Shown: piece by piece, positions 1 through 7,391 of the stretch
Layout of the letters: each line of letters starts with the position of its first letter
How positions within the stretch are numbered: position 1 is the first letter of the stretch
DNA from: Cellulomonas phragmiteti
GTDB lineage: Bacteria; Actinomycetota; Actinomycetes; Actinomycetales; Cellulomonadaceae
NCBI RefSeq assembly: GCF_016862775.1
Contig: NZ_BONP01000030.1
Span: forward strand, 1-45,420
DNA: 45,420 nt
Reading direction: 5' to 3'
Position numbers and translations under genes: made by a program
Notes under the pieces: model-generated
The model's input: only the letters and a program-made list of their open reading frames with translations
The model's database searches: none
Told to the model about the DNA's origin: nothing

Positions 1-32
1 CGTGAGAGTGCGATCCAGCCCGGGCCGGGGCG

Positions 33-1187
33 TCAGCCCGGCGCAGCCAGCGTGGTGGTCAGCCGGTCGAGGGCGTCGGTGAGGATCTCGGTGGACGTCG
101 CGAGGTTGAGCCGGACGTGCCCCTCGCCGCCGGCGCCGAAGGTCGGGCCGGAGTTCACCGCGAGGCGGCCGCGCTGCAGCAGCAGACGCGCCGGGTCGGC
201 GCCCGACGACACGACGGCCGGGGTGTCGCGGACGTCCAGCCACGCGAAGTACGTCGCCGCGGGCCGGTCCCACCGCGCCTGCGGCAACCGGTCCGCCAGC
301 GTCCGCTCGACCAGGTCCGCGCGCGAGCGGACGGCCGCGCGCACCTTGTCGAGCCACGCGTCGCCGTGGTCGTAGGCGGCCTGGTGCGCGATCGACGCGA
401 CGTGGCTGACCCCGTGCCCGACGATCTCCGGCAGGCGTGCCAGGTCGTCGGCGGCCGGGCCGGGGACGGCCAGCGCGGCCTTCAGCCCGGCGAGGTTGAA
501 CGCCTTGGACGCGGAGTGCAGCGCGATCGCGTCGGGGATGACGGTGGTCGTCGGGACGAAGGCCTCGTCGCCGACGGTGAGGGGTGCGTGGATCTCGTCG
601 GCGACGACGCGCACGCCGTGCCGGGCCGCGAGCTCGCCGACCGCCCGCAGCTCGTCCGCGGTGTGCAGGGTTCCCGTCGGGTTGTGTGGGTGGCACAGCA
701 GGTAGACGGACGCGTCGGCGAACGCCGCTGCGAGCGCGTCGAGGTCGAGACGGCCCTGCGCGGTGAGCGGCGCGGTGACGACCTCACGCCCGGCGTGCTC
801 GAGGAACGCGCGGAACGGCGGGTACACCGGCGGGTTGATGACGACCCGGTCGCCCGGCGCGGAGACGGCGCCGACCACCTCGACGATCCCGAGCATGACG
901 TCGGGGACCATGCGGGTGCGCTCGACGGGCACGTCCCAGCCGTGCTGCCGTGCCGCGAACCCGGCGAACGCCTCGGCGTACGCCGTCCCGCGCGGGCTCG
1001 TCGGCCCCGCCTCGTAGCCGGTGTCGCCGGCCAGCATCGCGCCGGTCACCGCGCTGACCACGGCGTCGAGCGGCTGCACGTCCATCTCCGCGACGAAGGC
1101 CGGGAGCACGTCGTCGGGGTAGGTGTGCCACTTCAGCGACGTGCGACGGCGCATCTCGGCGACGGTGACGTCGAACGGTGATCCCAT
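33..1187 (-). CDS. MalY/PatB-type PLP-dependent aminotransferase / C-S lyase
   Basis: A 384-residue fold-type I PLP enzyme of the MalY/PatB family, close to the usual 390 residues. The Schiff-base lysine is K228 in the S-A-S-K motif (225-228). HNPTG (168-172) and DEIH (197-200) are the other cofactor motifs. Family members cleave cystathionine or other cysteine conjugates to a thiol, pyruvate and ammonia. Lying just downstream of metF-metE, it could supply homocysteine to MetE; that role is inferred. The reading frame stays open further upstream, but family similarity begins at this ATG (MGSPFDVTV). A TACCCT hexamer ends 7 bases before it, pointing to its own leaderless promoter. A strong hairpin separates it from metE, so it is probably not cotranscribed. 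A plain aminotransferase role cannot be excluded. Confidence 0.88.
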   Translation of the reverse strand: MGSPFDVTVAEMRRRTSLKWHTYPDDVLPAFVAEMDVQPLDAVVSAVTGAMLAGDTGYEAGPTSPRGTAYAEAFAGFAARQHGWDVPVERTRMVPDVMLGIVEVVGAVSAPGDRVVINPPVYPPFRAFLEHAGREVVTAPLTAQGRLDLDALAAAFADASVYLLCHPHNPTGTLHTADELRAVGELAARHGVRVVADEIHAPLTVGDEAFVPTTTVIPDAIALHSASKAFNLAGLKAALAVPGPAADDLARLPEIVGHGVSHVASIAHQAAYDHGDAWLDKVRAAVRSRADLVERTLADRLPQARWDRPAATYFAWLDVRDTPAVVSSGADPARLLLQRGRLAVNSGPTFGAGGEGHVRLNLATSTEILTDALDRLTTTLAAPG

Positions 1188-1194
1188 GTCCTGC

Positions 1195-1200
1195 AGGGTA
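1195..1200 (-). promoter_or_regulatory. -10-like element of the C-S lyase gene
   Basis: TACCCT on the minus strand, ending 7 bases before the ATG at 1187. No convincing -35 was found. The hexamer sits between the metE terminator and the start codon. Confidence 0.4.
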
Positions 1201-1205
1201 GGCGA

Positions 1206-1237
1206 GGCCCCGGCGCCGTGGGAGCGGCGCCGGGGCC
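1206..1237 (-). terminator. Terminator hairpin of the metF-metE operon
   Basis: A perfect 12-bp GC stem (1206-1217 pairing with 1226-1237) with an 8-base loop starts about 20 bases after the metE stop. There is no T-tract, as is common for actinobacterial terminators. Confidence 0.65.
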
Positions 1238-1255
1238 GCGGGTCGTGCGGGTGCG

Positions 1256-3595
1256 TCAGAGGGTCGCGCGGACCGTGCGGGTCGCGGTCACCAGGTGCTC
1301 GAGGGAGGGGGTGACCTCCTCGTAGCGGCGGGTCTTGAGGCCGCAGTCCGGGTTGACCCAGAGCTGGTCGACGTCGATGGTCCGCACGGCCTCGGCCAGC
1401 AGCTCGGTGACCTCGGACTCCGAGGGCACGCGCGGGGAGTGGATGTCGTAGACGCCCGGCCCGACGGCGCGCGGGTAGCCCGCCGAGGCGATGTCGCCGA
1501 GGATCTCCATCTTGGACCGGGCGGCCTCGATGCTCGTCACGTCGGCGTCGAGCCCGTCGATCGCCTCCATGATCTCGCCGAACTCCGAGTAGCACAGGTG
1601 CGTGTGGATCTGGGTCTCCTCGCGCACCCCGGCCGTCGACAGGCGGAACGAGCGGACCGACCAGTCGAGGTACGCGGCGTGGTCCTTCTCGCGCAGCGGC
1701 AGCAGCTCGCGGATCGCGGGCTCGTCGACCTGGATGATGCCGATGCCCGCGGCCTCGAGGTCGGTGATCTCGTCACGCAGGGCGAGCGCCACCTGGTTCG
1801 CCGTGTCGCCCAGCGGCTGGTCGTCGCGCACGAACGACCACGCGAGGATCGTCACGGGGCCCGTGAGCATGCCCTTCATGTGCTTCTCGGTGAGCGACTG
1901 CGCGTACTGCGCCCACGCGACGGTGATCGGCGCCGGGCGGGACACGTCGCCCCACAGGATCGAGGGGCGCGTGCAGCGCGAGCCGTACGACTGCACCCAG
2001 CCGTTCTGCGTGACGGCGAACCCGTCGAGGTTCTCCGCGAAGTACTGCACCATGTCGTTGCGCTCGGGCTCGCCGTGCACGAGGACGTCGAGGCCGATCT
2101 GCTCCTGCAGCTCGACGACCCGGCGGATCTCCGCCTTCATCTCGTCCTCGTACTGCTCCGCCGTCAGCTCGCCCTTGCCGAAGGCCGCGCGGGCCTTGCG
2201 GATCTCGGGCGTCTGGGGGAACGAGCCGATCGTCGTCGTCGGCAGCGCGGGCAGGTGCAGGCGTGCGGCCTGCGCGGCCTTGCGCTCGGCGAACGGGCCG
2301 CGACGGAACTGCGCGTCGGTGAGGGCCGCGACGCGCTCGCGGACCTCGGGGCGCACCACGCCGGGCGCGGCGGCCCGCGATGCGACGGCGTCCGACGCGG
2401 CGAGCAGCTCGGTGCGGATGGCCTCGCGGCCCTCGGTCAGGCCCTGGGCGAGGGTCGCGACCTCCCGCACCTTCTCGTCCGCGAACGCGAGCCACTGCAC
2501 GAGGGTGCGGTCGAGGGCGGGCTCGTCCTCGAGGGTGTGCGGCACGTGGAACAGCGAGGTGGACGTGCCGACGGTGACGGCGGCGGCGCCGAGGGTCTCG
2601 AGCTGCTCGAGCACCGCGAGCTTCGCGTCGAGGTCCGCGCGCCAGATGTTGTGGCCGTCGATCACGCCGCCGACCAGGGTCTTGCCGGCCAGGCCGGCGA
2701 GGGCGACCGTCGGTGCGTCGCCGCGGACCAGGTCGAGCGCGAGCGCCTCGACGTCGGTGGCGGCCACCACGGGCAGCGCGGAGCCCAGGTCGCCGTAGGG
2801 CGCGGCGAGCAGGATCGCGGGGCGCTGCGGCCGCGCGAGCTCGGTCGCCAGGACGCGGTAGGCGCGGGTCGTCGCCTCGGCCAGGACCTCGGCGGACACG
2901 CCGACGGAGTCCGAGACGAGCGCCGGCTCGTCGATCTGGACCCAGGTGGCACCGGCGGCGGCCAGCTCGGTCAGCAGGCGCACGTAGACGGGCAGGATGT
3001 CGTCGAGGCGGTCGATCGGGGAGAACCCGGCCGGCGCGTCCTCGGTCGCCTTGGCCAGCGCGAGGTACGTCACGGGACCGACGACGACGGGCCGCGTGAG
3101 GACGCCGTCGGCGAGCGCCTCGGCGAACTCGGCGACCGGGCGGTCGGACGCGTAGCGGAACGTGGTGTCCGGGCCGATCTCGGGGACGAGGTAGTGGTAG
3201 TTGGTGTCGAACCACTTGGTCATCTCGAGCGGCAGGTCGTCGCCGCGGCCGCGGGCGACCGTCGAGTAGCCGGCCAGGTCGAGGCGGCCGTCGGCGTCCT
3301 GCAGGTCCGCGAAGCGCGCGGGCACCGCACCGACGAGCGCGGTGGCGTCGAGCACCTGGTCGTAGAAGGAGAACGCGCTCGGGATCGCCGGCACGTCGGT
3401 CGCCAGCCCCAGCTCGGCGAGGCGGGTGCGCGTGCGGCGGCGCAGGTCGGCGGCCACGGCCTCGACCTCGTCGGCCGTCGTGCGCCCGGCCCAGAACGCC
3501 TCGAGCGCCTTCTTGAGCTCGCGGCGCGGGCCGATGCGGGGGTAGCCGAGGACGGAGCCGGCGGGGAAGGTCGGGGTGGGCGTGGTGGACGTCAT
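1256..3595 (-). CDS. metE: Cobalamin-independent methionine synthase MetE
   Basis: 779 residues (E. coli MetE has 753). It transfers the methyl group of 5-methyltetrahydropteroyl-tri-glutamate to homocysteine in the cytoplasm, the last step of methionine synthesis. The zinc/homocysteine site is intact: H666, C668, E690 and C751. The spacing (+2, +22, +83) is identical to H641/C643/E665/C726 of the E. coli enzyme. The N-terminal substrate-binding half begins with the expected GYPRIGPRRELK. The ATG at 3595 shares four bases (ATGA) with the metF stop, so the two are translationally coupled. The SAM riboswitch upstream of metF should therefore control both. No cobalamin riboswitch was seen directly in front of metE. 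Confidence 0.97.
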   Translation of the reverse strand: MTSTTPTPTFPAGSVLGYPRIGPRRELKKALEAFWAGRTTADEVEAVAADLRRRTRTRLAELGLATDVPAIPSAFSFYDQVLDATALVGAVPARFADLQDADGRLDLAGYSTVARGRGDDLPLEMTKWFDTNYHYLVPEIGPDTTFRYASDRPVAEFAEALADGVLTRPVVVGPVTYLALAKATEDAPAGFSPIDRLDDILPVYVRLLTELAAAGATWVQIDEPALVSDSVGVSAEVLAEATTRAYRVLATELARPQRPAILLAAPYGDLGSALPVVAATDVEALALDLVRGDAPTVALAGLAGKTLVGGVIDGHNIWRADLDAKLAVLEQLETLGAAAVTVGTSTSLFHVPHTLEDEPALDRTLVQWLAFADEKVREVATLAQGLTEGREAIRTELLAASDAVASRAAAPGVVRPEVRERVAALTDAQFRRGPFAERKAAQAARLHLPALPTTTIGSFPQTPEIRKARAAFGKGELTAEQYEDEMKAEIRRVVELQEQIGLDVLVHGEPERNDMVQYFAENLDGFAVTQNGWVQSYGSRCTRPSILWGDVSRPAPITVAWAQYAQSLTEKHMKGMLTGPVTILAWSFVRDDQPLGDTANQVALALRDEITDLEAAGIGIIQVDEPAIRELLPLREKDHAAYLDWSVRSFRLSTAGVREETQIHTHLCYSEFGEIMEAIDGLDADVTSIEAARSKMEILGDIASAGYPRAVGPGVYDIHSPRVPSESEVTELLAEAVRTIDVDQLWVNPDCGLKTRRYEEVTPSLEHLVTATRTVRATL

Positions 3596-4665
3596 GACAG
3601 GTTTCCTCGCGGGGTCGTCGTGGTCGCGTCCGCGGGCGTGCCGTCGGGCGCGGTGAGGTCGGGGGGCGTGACGGCGCAGCGGCGGCCGCCGACGAGGTCG
3701 GCGCCGTCGAGCAGGTCGAGCGCGGCCTCGTGCTTGTTGAAGGTGTAGACGTGGACGCCGGGCGCGCCGCCGTCGAGGACGCGGTTCACGAGGTCCACCC
3801 CGGCCTGCGTGCCGCGGCGGTGGCGCTCCGCGGCGTCGTCGGCGGCACCGAGCAGGTCGAGCAGGTGCTGCGGCACCGGGACTCCCGTGAGCTCCTGGAC
3901 GCGCAGCAGGCGCGCCGGGTCGGTCGTCGGGATGATGCCGGGGACGATCGGGATGGTGACCCCGGCGTCGCGGGCCTCCGCGACGAGCCCCAGGTAGGCC
4001 TCGGCGTCGAAGAAGACCTGCGAGATCGCGAAGTCGGCGCCCGCCTCCTGCTTGGCGAGCAGGGCCTGCACGTCCTGGGCCCGCGTGCCGCCGGTGGCGT
4101 GGTTGCCGCGCGGGAACGCCGCGACGGCCACGGACAGCGGCCGCACCCGGGCGCGGACGGCCTGGGCGGGGCTGCGCCCGCAGCGGCGCTGCTCGATGTC
4201 GCGCAGCAGCTCCACGAGCTCGGCGGCCGTGTGCACGCCGTCGGGGTGCGGGCGCCAGTCCGGCTCGCCCGCGGGCGGGTCGCCCCGCAGGGCCAGGAAC
4301 GAGCGCACGCCCTCGTCGAGGAACTCCTCGACGATCGTCGTGATCTCGTCGCGCGAGGTCCCGACGCAGGTCAGGTGGGCGATCGGGTTGAGCGACGTCT
4401 CGCGCAGCAGCCGGCGGACCAGGGCCCGCGTGGTCTGCCGCGTGTGGCCCGACGCGCCGTAGGTGACCGACACGAAGTCGGGCTCGACGGTCTCGAGCTC
4501 GCGCACGGTCGACCACAGGCGCGGTGCGGCGTCGGGGTTGCGGGGCGGGAACAGCTCGAACGAGACGGTCGGCCGGTCCAGCGCGCCCGCCTGCTCGGCG
4601 CGACGCCGGGCGGCGCGCGCGGGTGCGGCGGCGGGGGCGGTCCCGAGCTCGGCCACGGCGCTCAT
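3592..4665 (-). CDS. metF: Methylenetetrahydrofolate reductase MetF
   Basis: 357 residues. It is the FAD-dependent reductase that turns 5,10-methylene-THF into 5-methyl-THF, the methyl donor for the MetE encoded next. Family signatures are present: VSFELFPPRN near the N-terminus, ALRGDPP, NHATGGT, GADFAISQVFFD and PIVPGIIPTTD. The N-terminal 35 residues are Ala/Arg-rich and variable, so an internal start is possible. The ATG at 4665 has no Shine-Dalgarno of its own but overlaps the stop of a 22-codon leader ORF by 4 bases. Translation probably depends on ribosomes arriving from that ORF. An in-frame GTG 11 codons upstream is an alternative start. Confidence 0.95.
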   Translation of the reverse strand: MSAVAELGTAPAAAPARAARRRAEQAGALDRPTVSFELFPPRNPDAAPRLWSTVRELETVEPDFVSVTYGASGHTRQTTRALVRRLLRETSLNPIAHLTCVGTSRDEITTIVEEFLDEGVRSFLALRGDPPAGEPDWRPHPDGVHTAAELVELLRDIEQRRCGRSPAQAVRARVRPLSVAVAAFPRGNHATGGTRAQDVQALLAKQEAGADFAISQVFFDAEAYLGLVAEARDAGVTIPIVPGIIPTTDPARLLRVQELTGVPVPQHLLDLLGAADDAAERHRRGTQAGVDLVNRVLDGGAPGVHVYTFNKHEAALDLLDGADLVGGRRCAVTPPDLTAPDGTPADATTTTPRGNLS

Positions 4666-4730
4666 CGGCCGGTGCGGGCGTGGGCCGGGACTCCGCACGC
4701 GGGGTCGGAGGCAGGGGTGCGCACGTTCAT
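4662..4730 (-). CDS. 22-codon leader ORF coupled to metF
   Basis: ATG at 4730 preceded by GGAG (4737-4740) with ideal 6-base spacing. The peptide begins MNVRTPASDPACG and ends ARTGR. Its TGA (4664-4662) overlaps the metF ATG as ATGA. It lies immediately 3' of a SAM-I aptamer whose closing helix includes the first two bases of the GGAG. The peptide has one cysteine and no run of regulatory codons, so a ribosome-delivery role looks more likely than attenuation by stalling. It is too short for conventional gene finding. The function is inferred from layout only. Confidence 0.65.
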   Translation of the reverse strand: MNVRTPASDPACGVPAHARTGR

Positions 4731-4738
4731 CGTCTACT

Positions 4739-4830
4739 CCATCGTTCCTGGCGGAAGCACCCACACCCTCACGAGGAGGGGGGTTGCTGCGGCGTCGTCG
4801 AGCCAGGTCTCTCAGCCGCTCTGGATGGTC
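4739..4830 (-). promoter_or_regulatory. SAM-I (S-box) riboswitch upstream of metF-metE
   Basis: The minus strand shows the S-box plan. P1 is CCATC (4824-4828) with GATGG (4739-4743). It is followed by CAGAG, the P2 arm GCGGC, the core GAGAGACCTGGCTCGACGAC, the returning GCCGC and then AGCAACC. P3 is CCCTC...GAGGG. Next comes the conserved GGTGCTTCC, with P4 TTCC-GCCA-GGAA. This class binds S-adenosylmethionine and turns off methionine genes. The GG of the P1 3' strand belongs to the GGAG ribosome-binding site of the leader ORF, suggesting translational control: bound SAM stabilises P1 and hides the site. I see no separate terminator helix. SAM-IV is less likely because the 3' part reads as S-box. 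Confidence 0.88.
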
Positions 4831-4837
4831 GGCGTGC

Positions 4838-4843
4838 AGCGTA
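4838..4843 (-). promoter_or_regulatory. -10 element of the met leader transcript
   Basis: TACGCT lies 7 bases upstream of the first nucleotide of the SAM aptamer (4830), so a transcript starting at a normal distance would begin at the aptamer. The -35 region is poor. Confidence 0.5.
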
Positions 4844-4946
4844 GCCCGGCTGACCGGATGGCGGACAGGACGGACCGCCAGGTGAGACGGGATCGTCCGG
4901 TCGGCGGGCGGCCCCGTGCCGCCGGCGTGCGCGCACCCCGCCACGG

Positions 4947-4973
4947 TGTCACACCTGCCGCTCGGGCGGTGTC
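4947..4973 (+). promoter_or_regulatory. ECF41-type promoter of the oxidoreductase-sigma factor operon
   Basis: TGTCACA (4947-4953), then 16 bases, then TGTC (4970-4973). From memory, the described ECF41 promoter is TGTCACA plus a CGTC -10 at about this spacing, so this is a perfect -35 and a one-mismatch -10. A transcript would begin at about 4980, on the first gene's GTG, giving a leaderless message and sigma autoregulation. Confidence 0.7.
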
Positions 4974-4979
4974 CCAGGG

Positions 4980-6221
4980 GTGACGGACCGGTCCGGCCCG
5001 TCGGCACCTCCCGCGGCCGCCCCGGCGGCGCGGGTCGACGAGATCGGGCACGCCTGCGCGCGGCCCGGGGAACGAGGGGACGTGGCACGCAGGACGCAGC
5101 AGCAGGCGGGACACGGTGGGGCAGGGGCCCGGGTCGTGGTGGTCGGCGGCGGGTACGCCGGGACCATGGCGGCCAACCGGCTGACGGGCGTGCCGGAGGT
5201 CGGGCACGTGGTGCTCGTCGACGCCCGGGAGCACCTGGTCGAGCGCATCCGGCTGCACCAGGTGGCCGCGGGCACCGGCACCGCCACCCACGACGACCTC
5301 CTCTCCCCCCGCGTCGAGCGCCGCACCGCCCGCGCCGAGCGGGTCGGCGACGGACACGTGGTGCTCGACGACGGCACGCACCTGGCGTTCGACCGGCTGG
5401 TGCTCGCCGTCGGCAGCCACGCGCGCGTGCCGGCCGAGGTGCCCGGCGCGCGCGAGCACGCGGTGCCGGTGGCCGGGCTCGAGGACGCCCACCGGCTGCG
5501 GGAGGCGCTCGCGGCGGCCGGGCCGGGCGCGGCCGTGACCGTGGTCGGCGGCGGGCTGACGGGCGTCGAGACGGCGTCCGAGCTGGCCGCGGCGCACCCG
5601 GGGCTGCGGGTGCGGCTGCTGACGGACGCGGGGGCCGCGGCACCCGCGGCCGTGCTCGCGGGACCGCTGGCACGGCTGGGGGTCGAGGTGACGACCGGCG
5701 GGCGCGTGGTCGAGGTGACCGCCCACGGCGTGGTCCTGGCCGACGGCCGCGGGTTCGCCGGCGACGTCACGGTGTGGGCCGCCGGGTTCGGCGTCCCGGA
5801 CCTGGCGCGGGTCAGCGGCCTGCCCGTCGACGACGCGGGACGGCTGCAGGTCGGGCCCGACCTGGTGTGCGGGTCCGACCCCCGCGTGGTCGGTGCCGGG
5901 GACGCGGTGGTGGTGGCGGGCCTGCCGCTGCGCATGACCTGCCAGGCCGCGCTGCCCATGGGCGCGCACGCGGCCGACGTGGTCGCGGCGGGCCTGCGCG
6001 GTGCACCCGCCGCGCCGTTCGGCTTGGCGTTCGTCGCGCAGTGCGTGAGCCTGGGCAGGCGGCGCGGCGTCGTCGTGCGCGTGCACGACGACGCGAGGCC
6101 GCCCCGGGTGCTGGTCAGCGGCCGCCCGGCCGCGTGGGTGAAGGAGCAGGTGTGCCGCGCGACGGTGAGGTGGCTGCGGACCGAGGCCCGGCACCCGGGC
6201 AGGTACCGGCGGCGGAGGTGA
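4980..6221 (+). CDS. FAD-dependent pyridine nucleotide oxidoreductase (NDH-2-like), ECF41 partner
   Basis: 413 residues from a GTG. There are two dinucleotide-binding motifs: VVVVGGGYAG (about residue 52) for FAD and VTVVGGGLTG (about 180) for NAD(P)H. A C-terminal GAGDAV segment completes the FAD site. The CxxAL segment (MTCQAALPMGAHAA) after it is typical of NDH-2-like reductases. No C-terminal membrane anchor is evident. ECF41 sigma factors are typically encoded beside a carboxymuconolactone decarboxylase, oxidoreductase or epimerase; this fills the oxidoreductase slot. Its stop overlaps the sigma-factor start (GTGA). The first 50 residues are low complexity, so a GTG near 5080 is an alternative start. 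The natural substrate is unknown. Confidence 0.85.
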   Translation: MTDRSGPSAPPAAAPAARVDEIGHACARPGERGDVARRTQQQAGHGGAGARVVVVGGGYAGTMAANRLTGVPEVGHVVLVDAREHLVERIRLHQVAAGTGTATHDDLLSPRVERRTARAERVGDGHVVLDDGTHLAFDRLVLAVGSHARVPAEVPGAREHAVPVAGLEDAHRLREALAAAGPGAAVTVVGGGLTGVETASELAAAHPGLRVRLLTDAGAAAPAAVLAGPLARLGVEVTTGGRVVEVTAHGVVLADGRGFAGDVTVWAAGFGVPDLARVSGLPVDDAGRLQVGPDLVCGSDPRVVGAGDAVVVAGLPLRMTCQAALPMGAHAADVVAAGLRGAPAAPFGLAFVAQCVSLGRRRGVVVRVHDDARPPRVLVSGRPAAWVKEQVCRATVRWLRTEARHPGRYRRRR

Positions 6222-7117
6222 CGGCGCCGGACGACGCGGACGAGCGGGCCCGGGCGTTCGCGGACCTGCGCCCGCTGCTCTTCACGATCGCGTACCAGGT
6301 CACGGGGTCCGCGGCGGACGCCGACGACGTGCTGCAGGAGAGCTGGCTGCGGTGGTCCGCGGTGGACGCCGCGACGGTCGCGAACCCGCGCGCGTACCTG
6401 GCGCAGGTGGTCTCCCGGCAGGCGCTCAACGCGCTGCGCGCGGCGTCGCGCCGGCGCGAGGAGTACGTGGGGCCGTGGCTGCCGGAGCCGCTGGTGCAGA
6501 CCGCGGCCGACGTCGCGGACGACGTGCTGCTGGGCGAGTCGGTGTCGATGGCGCTGCTGCTGGTGCTCGAGACGCTGTCGCCCGCCGAGCGGGTGGTCTT
6601 CGTGCTGCGCGAGGTGTTCGGGTTCGAGCACACCGAGATCGCGCACGCCGTGGGGCGCTCGCCGGCGGCCGTGCGGCAGCTCGCGCACCGCGCGCGCGAG
6701 CACGTGCAGGCGCGCCGGCCGCGGTACGAGCCGGTGGGCGAGGACACCGAGCGGGTCGTCGAGCAGTTCCTGCACGCGGCGGGCACGGGCGACCTCGACG
6801 CCCTGCTCCGGGTGCTGGACCCGGACGTCGTGTGGGTGTCGGACGGGGGCGGCAGGGCCAGTGCCGCGCGCCGCCCGCTGCACGGCGCGCCGGACGTCGC
6901 GCGGTTCGTGCTCGGCCTGTTCCGGCGGGCGACGCCCACGCACACGTTCCGCACGGCGGTGGTCAACGGGGCGCCGGGCGTGGTGCTGCGCGACGGCGAC
7001 CGGATGGAGGGGGTGTTCAGCTTCGCGGTGCAGGACGGCCGCGTCGTCGGCCTGTACGCCGTGCGGAACCCCGACAAGCTGGGGTCGGCCGAGCAGGAGC
7101 GCCGGGTGGGGCGCTGA
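6218..7117 (+). CDS. ECF41 RNA polymerase sigma factor with C-terminal SnoaL-like domain
   Basis: 299 residues. Sigma-2 spans about 10-80 (core contact DDVLQESWLRW) and sigma-4 about 110-165. A SnoaL/NTF2-like extension covers about 175-290. All three ECF41 hallmarks are present: WLPEP in the linker (87-91), DGGGR (209-213) and NPDK near the end (284-287). In this group the extension replaces a separate anti-sigma factor and modulates activity. The GTG start at 6218 overlaps the oxidoreductase stop by four bases. Together with the TGTCACA promoter upstream this looks like an autoregulated two-gene unit. The signal it senses is unknown. Confidence 0.93.
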   Translation: MTAPDDADERARAFADLRPLLFTIAYQVTGSAADADDVLQESWLRWSAVDAATVANPRAYLAQVVSRQALNALRAASRRREEYVGPWLPEPLVQTAADVADDVLLGESVSMALLLVLETLSPAERVVFVLREVFGFEHTEIAHAVGRSPAAVRQLAHRAREHVQARRPRYEPVGEDTERVVEQFLHAAGTGDLDALLRVLDPDVVWVSDGGGRASAARRPLHGAPDVARFVLGLFRRATPTHTFRTAVVNGAPGVVLRDGDRMEGVFSFAVQDGRVVGLYAVRNPDKLGSAEQERRVGR

Positions 7118-7127
7118 CGTCAGCGCC
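7110..7127. terminator. Perfect 18-base palindrome shared by two convergent genes
   Basis: GGCGCTGACGTCAGCGCC is fully self-complementary. It contains the sigma-factor stop (7115-7117) and, on the other strand, the stop of the small gene ending at 7120. A second hairpin, GGCGC-TGGA-GCGCC, follows at 7131-7144. It probably serves as a bidirectional terminator. Confidence 0.55.
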
Positions 7128-7338
7128 GGCGGCGCTGGAGCGCCGCGCGGGACTCGCGCGACGTCCGCTGGTGCGGCAGGCCGAACCACGAGGACGTCGG
7201 GGCGCTCACCGGGACGGCGAGCAGACCGTCCTGGACGGCCTCCAGGACGTAGGGGTCCGGGTCCCCCGGGGACAGCCACGCGTCGTGCGCCGCACGCACG
7301 GCGTCGTGCCGTGCGTCGTGCTCGGCGTGGTCGGTCAT
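7120..7338 (-). CDS. Small conserved-type hypothetical protein (72 aa)
   Basis: Not recognised. The product starts MTDHAEHDARHDAVRAAHDA and ends in an Arg-rich tail. It is acidic/His-rich at the N-terminus, with no membrane segment and a WFGLP segment in the middle. Codon use matches its neighbours. A TAGGGT hexamer ends 6 bases before the ATG, which supports a real leaderless start. It lies downstream of tag on the same strand, but a promoter-like segment separates them. Confidence 0.6.
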   Translation of the reverse strand: MTDHAEHDARHDAVRAAHDAWLSPGDPDPYVLEAVQDGLLAVPVSAPTSSWFGLPHQRTSRESRAALQRRRR

Positions 7339-7344
7339 GTGGGC

Positions 7345-7350
7345 ACCCTA
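7345..7350 (-). promoter_or_regulatory. -10 element of the 72-aa gene
   Basis: TAGGGT, 6 bases before the ATG at 7338. GATACA at 7368-7373, 17 bases upstream, is the only -35 candidate and is part of a direct repeat. Confidence 0.45.
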
Positions 7351-7366
7351 GCCAAGAGTTGGACGG

Positions 7367-7391
7367 TTGTATCGCTGGGGGCGCTTGTATC
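7367..7391. repeat. Direct repeat TTGTATC x2, 18 bases apart
   Basis: TTGTATC occurs at 7367-7373 and 7385-7391 in an otherwise GC-rich region. On the minus strand one copy covers the putative -35 of the 72-aa gene. The other overlaps the tag stop codon. Possible regulator half-sites. Confidence 0.45.

Noticed and set aside
4662..4979. Cobalamin riboswitch or T-box in the metF leader
   Set aside because: No B12-box-like GCCACTG or T-box TGGNACCGCG was found, whereas the S-box elements are all present and in order.
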